64,000 nt of DNA from Marisa cornuarietis (Eukaryota; Mollusca; Gastropoda; Architaenioglossa; Ampullariidae). The notes under the pieces are model-generated. The model was not told the origin of the DNA and searched no databases. It was given only the letters and a program-made list of their open reading frames with translations. Shown here piece by piece: positions 49,784 to 60,416 of this stretch. The DNA lies in contig SMMW01000032.1 of assembly GCA_004794655.1 (NCBI GenBank), positions 1,559,001 through 1,623,000 of the forward strand, read 5' to 3'. The first letter of the stretch is position 1. Each line of letters starts with the position of its first letter. Made by a program: the position numbers and the translations under genes.

Positions 49784-49917
49784 ATTTCTGCAAATATTTT
49801 ACACCAGTTATATGCAGCACCATGAGAATTTCTGTAAATATTTTACAGCAGTTATATGCAGCACCATGAGAATTTCTGTAAATATTTTACACCAGTACGT
49901 TATATGCAGCACCACGA
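49784..49917 (+). repeat. 44-bp tandem triplication inside the LINE remnant
   Basis: Three near-identical copies of a 44-base unit starting ATTTCTGYAAATATTTTAC and ending GCAGCACCATGAGA, at 49784, 49828 and 49872. The unit codes for part of the LINE C-terminal segment (LQIFYTSYMQH). Because 44 is not a multiple of three, each copy shifts the frame. The third copy carries a small insertion (CCAGTACGTTATAT). Confidence 0.88.
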
Positions 49918-50786
49918 TTGTGGGTCTAGTTTGCTGGACATGGATAGGACACGCACATAAATTCAGATGGCCATACTGTTTGCCCCCTGTTTAGTGTCCA
50001 TTTATATGTATACATTTTTACTGATGCTATACTCATCTCTGTGTTTATATATTTGGAGTAGCATTATCACTGTGTACAAATTTTAAATACTTGGGAATAG
50101 GAGAAAGACTGTAAGTTCCGGCATAAATTAATTCGATGTAGTCCGTTTGTTTTCTTTTTTTTTTTTCATAGCCTGTGTTAATGTTTTATGTACAGGGATA
50201 TTCTCATGTTACAGTTCGCAGACAAAAAATTTCCTTAAGAGGATTAATAAAGATATTTTATAGTTTGTTTATTCGGCAACTGGGGCGCGAGGTTTGGAGA
50301 GAAGCCGCCAGGCGTCGCACCCTCTCTCTCTCTCTCGAATGGGTGCCCTCTGAAAATTCGACTTTGTGCAAGTTTAATTTGCTTACGGGTGCCATCTTAA
50401 AACGTAGAAAATAAATATTGACAATAAATATAATCCCGAGCAGTTTTAACCAAATTTAGACCACAAGAAGACATAAAGTCAGCATGGAGATTCCTTCAAA
50501 ATTTGATGAGGGTTAAATTAACAGCGTGAATTTGCGTGTGGCATACAACACCTCAAAAACACACGCGCACACACACAGTTTAAAATTACAGAATTTACAT
50601 AATTAAATATCTCACAAATATTCTACAAAGTTTGCTGTAGTAACTTCCAGCAGTAGCCGGCACTGTATTCATAAGTAAGAAGAGGGGTTACAGAGACAGC
50701 AAAGGATAAATCAGTGTGGGGCTTGTTGTTACTATCCACTCACCAGTGGACTGCAAATATTTGCGAGCAAGATGGGGGTCGCAGCC

Positions 50787-50873
50787 CACACAGCTGTAAA
50801 CATACTTCACACGACACACAGCTGTAAACATACTTCACACGACACACAGCTGTAAACATCCTTCACACGAACG
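50787..50873 (+). repeat. 28-bp tandem repeat, 3 copies
   Basis: Three copies of ACACAGCTGTAAACATACTT then CACACGAC. Each carries a CAGCTG E-box core, so the repeat also multiplies a potential bHLH site. Confidence 0.88.
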
Positions 50874-51406
50874 ACAGTCAGTCGCGGGGCGGACAGGTGA
50901 GTAATCTGTCAAAACACCTGTAGGACCTGTAGGACTGTACAACGCCTGCGCAGTCAACCACGCGCTGAGCTTGTGCCTGCTGTGGCACCTGATGGCGAGG
51001 GGTGGGGGTCAAAGATTGGGTTCCGAAATATCGGCTGTGAATAAGCTTTTTTTTTAAACAAGCAAACAAACAAAAAAAAAATCAGAGGGATTAGAATCAT
51101 CGTCGTTATCAGCTTCACTGAAATCTTGGTAGATGCCATCACGGCGTGCTAACCATGTGTTCACCACTTCTCTTTTCACAGTGTGTCGTGAGCTGTGTGC
51201 GTGCTGTTCATGCGTATCCGATGTGCCGGGGTGGGGGTGGGGGTGGGGGAGAGTATTATGACAGTAAAACTATGATCATCACCATAAGCTGTGCCACAAA
51301 GTCATTGGCTGGAAAGAAAAGAGGGAGGATTTATGAATATATAATAGTTGTAATAATCACCCCATCTCTCTCTTTTTCCCTCCTCTGTGTAGGTGTGGAT
51401 TTATCT

Positions 51407-51440
<34 letters not shown>

Positions 51441-51660
51441 TGCCTCACACGTGAGTTTAGAGGTCGTGCCCTGTTTTTGCTTTCTCCTCGCTCCCCTCAT
51501 CTCCAGCACTAAAGTCTGACAGCCATACCCTACCAGCACCAAGGTCACGTGCTCGTGGTCCGGCAGCCACCTACACGGCGCGTGCGCACTGTCTGGACGG
51601 CTAGATGGCGCTGCTTGACGGTGCCAGTGACCCGGTGACTCCCCCCTCCCCCAAGCCCCA

Positions 51661-51711
51661 GTCACGTGACAAACATTTTTTTGCCCCCAACGTTTGTCTG
51701 TGTCACGTGAC
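51661..51711. promoter_or_regulatory. Paired GTCACGTGAC palindromes in a GC-rich block
   Basis: Two perfect 10-bp E-box palindromes sit at 51661-51670 and 51702-51711. Together with adjoining GACAAAC / GTTTGTC they form an imperfect inverted repeat. A GCC/GCT triplet-rich stretch follows. It looks promoter-like, but no transcript start is evident. Confidence 0.4.
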
Positions 51712-52388
51712 ATTTGCCGCCGCCGCCGCTGCTGCTGGTGCTGGTGCCTGTTCAGTCACGAAGCGAAAATTGCTGGGAGATCCTCACAAAGGCCTCAAGC
51801 TTTCGTGTAAACATATCTCGCGACAGTCGGGGTAGATTTTCAGGGCGTTAATCCGATATAATCTTTGCAAGTGATGCCACAAGGTGTTCCACGACTCTCC
51901 CCACGGGCACAGCACGCAAGGGGCCGCCACGTGCACGGTGTGGGTTTCACGAGCGGCCACGCACGGCGTTTGCGTGACATCACACGTGCGTACGAAATGT
52001 CTATCCTGTGTTCCTCCCACTGGCTTTGAGAAACTCACCCGGATTTCGAGATTTCGAAAGCTCACTACCACTTATATTCTGTTTGGGTGTGTATGAGACA
52101 GAGACCTCGAAAGTTTGGTTTAAAACATTTTCCCTACAAAATGAACTTAGAGCAACGAGCTGTCAAAGTTCATCTGAAACCCGAAACGGACATACATCTT
52201 TGATAAAGTGTGTCCCTGGTTGGTGAGTTAGTTGGATAGGAAGGCACCTCCTTTACTTGCACCTCAACTTCCAGCTTCTCCCATAGACATTAAGACACTT
52301 ACACGTGCAGTGTCCTAGCGGGCTGTGCTTGTTACGAATGAAATGTTTAGTAGGTCAGGGTCGATCCTAGCGAGCGCGTGAGCAAGTG

Positions 52389-52390
<2 letters not shown>

Positions 52391-52430
<40 letters not shown>

Positions 52431-52779
52431 TTGGCTTGTATAGCGCCAAATCCTGGCCTGTGGACAGCTCAAGGCGCTGACGTCAAAAAATAAGATGACG
52501 ACAAAATGTGGGTGTGTAGCGGCCCGTCTCCTCCACGTCACAGGGCAGCGTCCACACAGCAAGAACACAGTCCTCAGCACAAATATCCAACATGTCATAC
52601 AATCCGGAATACACCCCATACAACAAATATCAAACATGTCATACACTCCACAGAAAATGCAACATCCAACAGAAGGCACAAGTTTCACTGGAACGCCAGC
52701 ACACGCTCAAGTTCACTGATGAAAACATGAATCCCACACCACCGCGCAAGTCCTGAAGTCCAAATCCAACAAGACAGTA
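52391..52779 (-). mobile_element. (ATT)n-tailed retroposon end, copy 4
   Basis: (AAT)n at 52391-52429, then TTGGCTTGTATAGCGCC, AGCTCAAGGCGCTGACGTCA and a body resembling the 33.4-kb copy. Where that copy expands into the 68-bp array, this one shows a roughly 45-bp duplication (AAATATCCAACATGTCATAC and AAATATCAAACATGTCATAC). The right limit is uncertain because a long minus-strand open frame starts at 52780. Confidence 0.65.
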
Positions 52780-53091
52780 TCAAAGGCCATCATCGACTAG
52801 CACATTGTCCAAGCCAGTTGTCTGCACGCATATGTCCAGTTTCTGAAATACCCTCTTCAGCCGTCTGTCCAGTGCCGGGAAAAGGCTGTCTATCAAGACC
52901 GGGCGGATGGGGTCGGATCGCAACACCTCTTTCATGGCCCTGCTGAGAACACCATCCCGCAACAGCTGCAGGCTGTTCCAAGTGGACGTCCTCAACATGC
53001 AGCAGTCTTGTAGAGGAGCAAGGATGGCGTTTTCATCATAATACGGGTTGCCGAAACTCAAAATACGACGGACGATACAAAAAAACGACAA
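52780..53091 (-). CDS. Possible terminal exon or gene fragment, unrecognised
   Basis: A minus-strand open frame of 103 codons contains non-repetitive, protein-like sequence: PYYDENAILAPLQDCCMLRT, LLRDGVLSRAMKEVLRSDPI, then ALDRRLKRVFQKLD, ending NVLVDDGL and TGA. A pyrimidine-rich stretch ending GTCGTATTTTGAG (around 53056) could be a splice acceptor, making this a last exon whose 3' UTR absorbed the retroposon at 52.4 kb. It could equally be part of the mobile element. I recognise no family and find no partner exons upstream. Confidence 0.35.
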   Translation of the reverse strand: MSFFCIVRRILSFGNPYYDENAILAPLQDCCMLRTSTWNSLQLLRDGVLSRAMKEVLRSDPIRPVLIDSLFPALDRRLKRVFQKLDICVQTTGLDNVLVDDGL

Positions 53092-55013
53092 AAACGACAG
53101 AGAGCCATCCCCTCAAGCCAGTTAGGCGAATGACGTGAGCATCGGTGAATGACGCAAGTCTGGATGAATGACGCAAGCTTTGAGGTCAAATGTTGGAGCA
53201 AGAGAGCGCATGTGTAAGGATTAGTGTGATCGGTGAGAGATATAGAGAGAAGGTGTAGTGAGAGTATTGCAGGCCTGTGTCGCCGTTTAGTGTCACGGGT
53301 TTGGACGGGCGTGTGTCGCCACTGTGGTTACTTAGGTTTTAGGGTAGACGCGTGTTGCTGTTTTTAGCATTACTGGTTTTGAAATTGTGAGTTATTATAT
53401 TTGTTTTTATAACGAAAACATTCGGAGTTCCCTGTTGAAGTTGACACTGTCAGATTCTGAACGCAACGAGCTATTAACGGTCGTTTACCAAAACCCGTTA
53501 GTTAACAGTGCTAACATCTGCTGTAGTCTGCAGGATGGCAATCAGGTGAAGCTGGGTGAGAGGGGGAAATCCTTGTGCATGAAAACAAAGCTGTGCCCTG
53601 TCCACACCGCGGTATATGCTGCACTTGAAAGTAATATCATCCGAAGTTGATAAGATACTCAAGCATATCGTCTGCTTTATCAAGACACTAGGCAGAAGGA
53701 AACAACACACAGAGCTAGAAACACACAGGTGAGGCGGATAGACTTGGAGTTCACTCCCCCTGGAATTGCACTATAGTATACCTTTCTGACCTTTGACCTT
53801 CACGAAAAAGCCCGTGGTAACCGTTTCACATATAGTAACATTTGGTACGATTAGTGGTAACGTATTAGGAAAACTAACATTTACACTCAATGAAAACATA
53901 GCAGTGGAACCTTGGACATGTATCCACGTACCTTCTTCAGCAAAGTGACTGGTATGTTCACTTCACATTATTACTCGCAAGTTTTGAGAAAGTATTGGGT
54001 TGTAGTGCCCGTTTAGAAAGTAATTTTATTTATTTATTTATTTATTTATTTATAACTTTCTATTTTATTTTTAATCTAAAATGGAAATTTCTGAAATTCG
54101 TCGAGGTGGACTTTGAGGACTCACGCGAGCTTGTCAGAACATGGCAAAACATTTTTAGTCGATAGTTTCAAGTTTCTGTCCTGTTGACGCCGATGCCCTT
54201 TTTGACAGATCCACGCGGCCAAGATGCTGAAATCTTGGCAATTGATAATTTCAAGCTTGAAACGTGACCCCACTTGAGAGAAGATCGCTCCCTCGACACT
54301 TGTTTGATTAGACGAACGCGATTTATCAGCGACGCTGATAACACCACTAGGATTCGTATCTTGACCAGATACTTTCTCATCCCCAAAGCTCGTATCTCGA
54401 CCAGGTTCCAACCCGCTGGACTACCCCGGGTGCGATTGACGAGCTGCACGGGCTTGTTGATGGAACGCACGCCAGTGGACAGGTGGGAGGGTGACCCCCC
54501 CCTCCCGCTCTGTACATGTCACGGTGCAGGTGACTGGAGGTGGGGTGTGTGTTCTGCGCCAGGCTACTGATTTCCCATGACTTTGGGTCATGTCAGGTAT
54601 ACGTCATCCCACCCACCACATCTCTAGAAGTAATGGCTTAAAAGATGTGCCACTGTTTTAGGGATGTGACTGCTGCTTAACTGTGCATTGGGTACCTGGC
54701 AGGACTTGTCAAACTGATGTCTTCTATGATTGTATCCATTTTCCCGCTGCACAACTCGTAGCTTTGTTCTTTCTTTTCTTCGCCTCTCCATTTAAGGTAT
54801 ATTGCTATCTTCGCATGAGCAATTGAAAACCTGAAATAATGTTGAGCTTTCTGAATACATGGTATAAATAATTCGAGATATGTTTGGGTGTGAAGGAACA
54901 TCATGACAGTACACATAGAGACTATTGTTTGCGCCTCCTTTCTCTCATTAGATGAAGTTAAACTCAAAGCTCATAAACTTTCTTCTTCCCCAACCCCACC
55001 CCCACCCCACCAG

Positions 55014-55138
55014 CACTGTGCCCACTAAAGCCATCATCATTATCATCATCGTCGTCGTTGTCGTCATTTTATACATCACCTGCCACCGTTGCCAGAACGG
55101 CTGGTATTACTATGGGAACTACAATGGTGACTATGAAG
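55014..55138 (+). CDS. Possible exon encoding a transmembrane segment
   Basis: Acceptor with a long C-rich tract (CCCCACCCCACCAG) and donor GAAG|GTACAG bound 125 bases. The open frame reads TVPTKA, then about 18 Ile/Val/Leu residues, then ITCHRCQNGWYYYGNYNGDYEG. That is the layout of a single membrane span followed by a Cys/Tyr-rich cytoplasmic juxtamembrane region. The hydrophobic run comes from (ATC)n/(GTC)n-like triplets, so it may be a microsatellite accident. No neighbouring exons were found. Confidence 0.35.
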
Positions 55139-55881
55139 GTACAGTCACTGTTATTTTCCCTCCAGTGATGCTATGTGAGTTGTTTTTCCCTTTCACTATG
55201 ATGCTTTGCTTGATTAAGCACCCGTCTCCCCGCCCCCTCTCTACCCCCTCTCTCTGTTCCTCTCATTCACGTCCTTCTTGTCTCTGCTCTCTCCGCTGAC
55301 TCTCTTTCTCGCGTCCAAATCCACCCCGGGTACTTTATCTGCATGCGTATAGCTTCTCCTTTATCTGGTACTTGAGCAGGCAAACAAGCACACCTCCCCT
55401 CTGTTTATCTGTTTACTTCACACTTACGAAGCCACGAAGCCAAGACCGAGTACTCTGTTAACAGGATGAGGAGGGGAGTGAAGGAGGAGGGGAGGGAACT
55501 GCAAACAGAGTTGTCGTTGCTTGTGTTGTGGTGGTGAAGATGAAGTGACGTCTCCTGCGATTAGATATTCATCGCACTGATCATCTCAGGCGCCTTCAGC
55601 TCACTCCGAGGGCAGAGGCGCTTAGCACGGGATAAGTAACACGCACACTGTATCCCCCGAGTTCCCACGAAAAGGCGGGCGGCGGCTATAGGCCCACCTC
55701 CCAGCACCCCCACCCCCCAGACAGCAACACGTGATCTGAACTGACAGATTTATGATCGAATAATTGATCGCTCGCCAGCGGAACTCTACACTCCAGTCCG
55801 CCATTGATTTCCCTCCGCGCTTAGATGTCGTATATCGTCCTAATGCAGTGCTAGCCCCTCCTGCTTCTTCACATCGAATAG

Positions 55882-56230
55882 CAATAATAATAAAAGTTTA
55901 TAAAGCACATTTCCCTGTGTGAAGGTTAGCTCAATAGCGCAGTGGCCACAGACCTACACACCAACCGACCGTTAACATGCGATGAAGTATGCAATTAAAC
56001 CAAACAACACCAGGCAAAAGAGCAAGGAATGTGACAGAACATGGATGAAGATGGGGAAAGGTGGAGGGAGCGGAGGTCAGCTAATTACACAAACTATTTC
56101 CCAGGTCTAAAGAGGTGAGTTTCTGAGCTCAGACTGGAAAGTCTTTCGAATAGTCAAGTTAAAAGAGAGAAAGGACCAGAATTCTTTGGAGCCGGAGAAA
56201 GAAAAGTGTCAGCAAAATATCTCCCAATAA
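55882..56230 (-). mobile_element. (ATT)n-tailed retroposon end, copy 5
   Basis: A short (AAT)n tract, AAGTTTATAAAGCACATTTC and GCTCAATAGCGCAG are followed by about 280 bases of purine-rich body (AAGAGGTGAGTTTCTGAGCT, AAAGAGAGAAAGGACC). The head matches the paired-GCGC layout of the other copies. The body differs from copies 1 and 4, so it may be another subfamily. Confidence 0.55.
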
Positions 56231-58989
56231 ATAAATGATGATGGTGATAATTAATACATAATATATAATTTATATACACTATATAAATATATAAGGAGAT
56301 AACCTGTGGTTCTAGGAGCACAAACACAACTATTCACCAAACTACCAGGACACAGTAACAATAAATGAACTGTGATCAGTCAACTTCTTATAGAAGCAGT
56401 ACTCGGTGAAATGAGGGTGGCTGTGAATGCTGGGTGCTCGCAGTTCGGGTTACCAGCTTTCCCCTGCTGCCATCATTGTTTTTTCTCCTTAAGTGTACCG
56501 TTTGACATTCGTGACCTTGGCTGTTCGCTCCTGATCCGTTTTTCTCCCTCCGCCTGAAACAATTACTAACCCTCGGCGATAATTTTCTTGTGGTTGGTGA
56601 GGTGTGTGGGGTAGTTGGCAGGGTGCGTGGGGATGGAAGGCTGTTCACCGTTTTCGGACCCCGTTCCCCTGCCCCCGGGGTAGGGGGGAGACCTCAGGGC
56701 CCAGCTGGAGAGCAGACGTGGACACAGGGAGAAAGAGGATAAGATGACGGTTACTGTTGAGTGTAGCTTTCATTCTCTCTCCCTAAACTTTCATTAGGTG
56801 AGTATGATAATGTCACACTCTCAGAGCGCCAAAGTCGAAACACATTTCGGCTCCGCACGACTTGAGAAGGTTCATGGGCAGAGCACCAGTACAGGCACCC
56901 GGCCCATGATACACCTCCCCCCCACCATACATCGCATATTTATTTATTTCATGTTGTACACGTGGTTTGCACGGAGAAATACGATCTTGTACGACCCTCT
57001 TGTAAATGTGGTTTTAATACTCGAACATTATTTTAGAATCATGTAGTTGAGCAACAGTCTTTGAAAAGACTTCCTGAATATATATATATATATATTATAT
57101 CCTGTAATACCATATCATAGTTATCAAAATACTTGCAAAATACAATGGGAAAGTAAAACATGGCAGTCATGGTCTGGCTGAGGGAAGGGATTTTATTTTT
57201 GCTGAAATGGCAGTCTACTAAGTGTAGCCTGGTGGTAGAAAACAAAAGTGAAGCAGATTGTGCTGACAAAATACAGAGTTCACGTCGTCACTTGTTAGTC
57301 CTGAGTGTTTACAAAAAACATTTTGTGAGATTTATTTATATCATAATAAAGTTATTAGTGTGATTCGGGGCAGTCATGTTAATGTGTGAGTTTCACTGTC
57401 TTGTGTGATAAAGATACGGCATAGCGATGTACTATATCTTCTACCCCCCCCCGCCCCACGTCCCCCCTCCCTCCGACCTGTTTCTCTCTCTCTCTCTCTC
57501 TCTGTGTCTCTGGCTTTCTCTCTCACTTTCTTTTTCTTTCCTCCCTCCAGCTTTTCTGTCCCCCTCCCTCCGTTCCCTCTTCTCTCTCCGACTCAGGAGA
57601 ACCCTCCAGCCAGCGACTAAGACAAATTTATTGCTAGTAACTGCGTCTGTAGTATTAATAAATAACAGAGAACACGCAGCTTGGCATACGACAAATTTAA
57701 TGGCTATAACGTGCTGAGAGAAGATAAGAGACTGGATTAAGTGCGGACACTTGCTTCGGAATCTTCTTCTGCTTATCCTTAGCCATGTGAGTTACCCCCC
57801 CCCCCCCAGAAGGTGCTGTTGAAACGAGCTTCACCTCTGAGGAGTGTCGGTCTTTGACAAACAAAATGGACGGCGATGAGCTGTGTTCAACAAAACTTTC
57901 TGTGTTGTTCCTGGACACGTGTCACGCCACACTGATCTTCATTCATGCTAAACCGTCTAATCAAAGAGTCTCCATTAAAACTGCGCCGAGGCTGGGGGGG
58001 GGGGGCGGGCGACCTTATCGGATGCCCAGCAGACGACAGCCACATCTTCCTTCGCGGGCGCTTTTGTCTCGCAAGTGATACCAGCCACAGCCAATCAAAT
58101 TTACGAGCGCCGAGAGGTAGTACATCAAGGGAAGTGGCAGACTGCGCATGTCTCGCTGATTCCGCTAGAGATGCATTAGCTGGACACCTTCTCAGTTTCA
58201 AATAGAAGCTGGCAGACATCATTAATATGGTAGTGGTGCACGCAGATGACATCGGAAACTTCGCCTAATCATGGACAATAGCTAACTTAGAAAGAAATTC
58301 AGTCATTTTCACAAAAATACTTGATATATGTGGATACCTGCCTGTAGCTGGAACTAAAAACAACAATATTCAAAGGTTTGATAATTTTGCTACTTGCTGC
58401 TGCATTAGAACAGGCGAAGCCACACACCGATCATAGCATTGAACTATTATGGGATTTTAAGCTGTCACCTGTGTGAGAAATCTGAGAGTACTTAAAGTGA
58501 CCTGGGGGTGGGGGGTGGGGGAATGACTCGGCCCCTAATTAGTTTGCTTTATGTGGCTTACGATTAGGCCGACCCCCCACGCGCTGCCAGAGTCTGGCCA
58601 GCTCCCCGAGCAGACGACAACAGGGGTCGATAAAAATCAAACGAAGGAAACTTCCACTGAAGCACAACCTCCGCCGTTCAACAGCCCCTCCTCCTGAACC
58701 TGAAAGAAGGGTTTGCCTTGTTATGGCGGGACATCTCTATGTCGTCTGACCCCTAGTCGCTAGACTGGTCTGTGTCTATGCTTGTGTTTTCTTACCCTTG
58801 ACCATCGCCTGGACAGCAGTTCTTTCATACTGACAGGTGTTCACAGGGAGGTGGGAGGAGAAGGGGAACATTTTCATCGCAGAATTCAAACTAACGAAAC
58901 TTGAGTTTTTTTCCTCACAGAGTTTTGAAGCACGCCGAGAACTAGGATCAGTAGCCTCCCTTTACTTTGCACTTGCAGTAAATGTCTGG

Positions 58990-59250
58990 CATTTCTTGTT
59001 GCTGAGGACCTCTGACACATCATGGGTCAGGTCGTCTGACGTTCGATTCCCTTTCCTTGGGGGTAAAGTGGTTGGATGGAGATGAAAACTGCTATTACTT
59101 TGGTTCTTTACCTTCAGAAGAAGTTGTCCTCCATTTGGCTCCGTCTTCTGGTCTGTCAAATTGCATCTTCATAAACATCTCTCTCTATACCTTATGTATC
59201 TGTGTTTCGTGTTCCCAATAAACTTGATATCGTTGTGATATACGTTATGG
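58990..59250 (+). mobile_element. Possible SINE-like segment with B box
   Basis: GGTCGTCTGACGTTCGATTC contains a good B-box match (GTTCGATTCCC), and a terminal CCCAATAAACTTGATATCG could be a tail. No convincing A box precedes it. The call is weak. Confidence 0.25.
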
Positions 59251-60340
59251 TTGAATATAAAACAAGTGACAGGAGTCATATGCTAGTTGTGTGTATTTAC
59301 ATACTGTTTATATATGTTTACCATCTAAAAGGAGAAGTGTGTGAAGTTATTAATAATGTTCGCATTTTTCTCTTGCATATCACCTTCATGCCATGCTTTG
59401 AGATGTCAACATGTAAACAATAATATTATTTGTGTTAATGTACCCGTGTTAAAAGTTAAGGAGGCTTTACGCGATTTCAATTTTGTAAGGACATACTATT
59501 TTTTTTCCGTTAGTTTAGTCTAAGGCCATGACCTCATAGTGCAACAGGTGCATTACACATGCGCAGTACGGAGTGACTTGTCGCTTTTCCTTGACCCCAC
59601 TGATTGGCGAGATTACAACCTCCCTCCACCGGAGGCGGCGCGGAGGTCTTGTGATGTTGTCAGTTGCCTCCACATCTGCTGCCTGACTTGAGAACGAGGC
59701 TGGAACCCGATGCCGTCACGCTTCAACGCTTGCTTGGCGTAGCATTCGGCGTTCAGGGCAGTGAACCACAACTAACTCTAAAGGCGTCTCCCCAAAGCTT
59801 GTTGGGGGGGGGGGGGACAAGTCACTTAGCCTGTTGATCTGTCGCTGACAGACATCTTCTCCTGCAAAATCGTTTTTATATTCGGTCTTTACCGCGGAAT
59901 ACACTTAATGTTCATGATAAACTTTGAACCACTTGCCTTTTAATGGCAAATTATTAAATGATCGTCACTCCAAGTATGCTTTATGCACTAAAACCGAATT
60001 GAATCCATAATTTATGTTGTCATGCGCGAACGACCAGAATGAAAATCGTTAGTGACTTCCTTACCGGATATCCTTCGCGTGACACCAGCATCAGGCGCAC
60101 CTTTTAGTCACTGTACTTACGAAAGCTGCCTTTGGCCATTTGCCGTGTGGCTAAACAAAAGTCTCGTGTTGTGCTCCCGTTGATGGAGACAGTTCAACAG
60201 TTTGACATGTTACAGTGAAGTCGCAGTGCACAGATACTCACAGAACATTCTGTTGGTCTTACTTTAAACATTACATTTCAATGTGTATACATGTGATGAG
60301 TTTGAAGATTAGCTGAGCCTTTTTTATTTATACTCGTTTA

Positions 60341-60342
<2 letters not shown>

Positions 60343-60415
<73 letters not shown>
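60343..60415 (+). repeat. (GT)n microsatellite
   Basis: About 36 perfect GT units. Confidence 0.98.

Positions 60416-60416
<1 letters not shown>

Larger units (their letters stand above)
48433..49960 (+). pseudogene. Decayed non-LTR retrotransposon (LINE) RT region
   Basis: Broken plus-strand frames follow the order of a Jockey/CR1/Rex-like LINE polymerase. At about 48.5-48.75 kb there is a pre-RT linker (YADKLTTFY, then FAEERHKMRRNL). Near 49.0 kb come VRRHLQGLVQGPSD and PQFAYRSKDSVENS, matching the 'QFAYR' RT block. At about 49.45 kb is LVKFADDTRF, the catalytic 'YADD' motif as FADD. SAKKKKMKEMIVDLRKERVV follows, then a 'YKYLGIIIDD'-like block and RLYCLKKL. Many stops and frameshifts, plus a (GT)n tract at 49248-49316, show it is dead. 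Clade assignment is approximate. Confidence 0.8.

Noticed and set aside
51357..51713. 118-codon minus frame in the GC-rich block
   Set aside because: Low stop density from GC content, and it runs into a (GT)n repeat.
54121..54570. Three overlapping open frames near 54.3 kb
   Set aside because: Similar openness on both strands and no domain, splice support or clear composition bias.
58200..58330. Second reverse-transcriptase remnant (VVVHADDIGNFA)
   Set aside because: Only an ADD-like tripeptide; no other RT blocks upstream or downstream.
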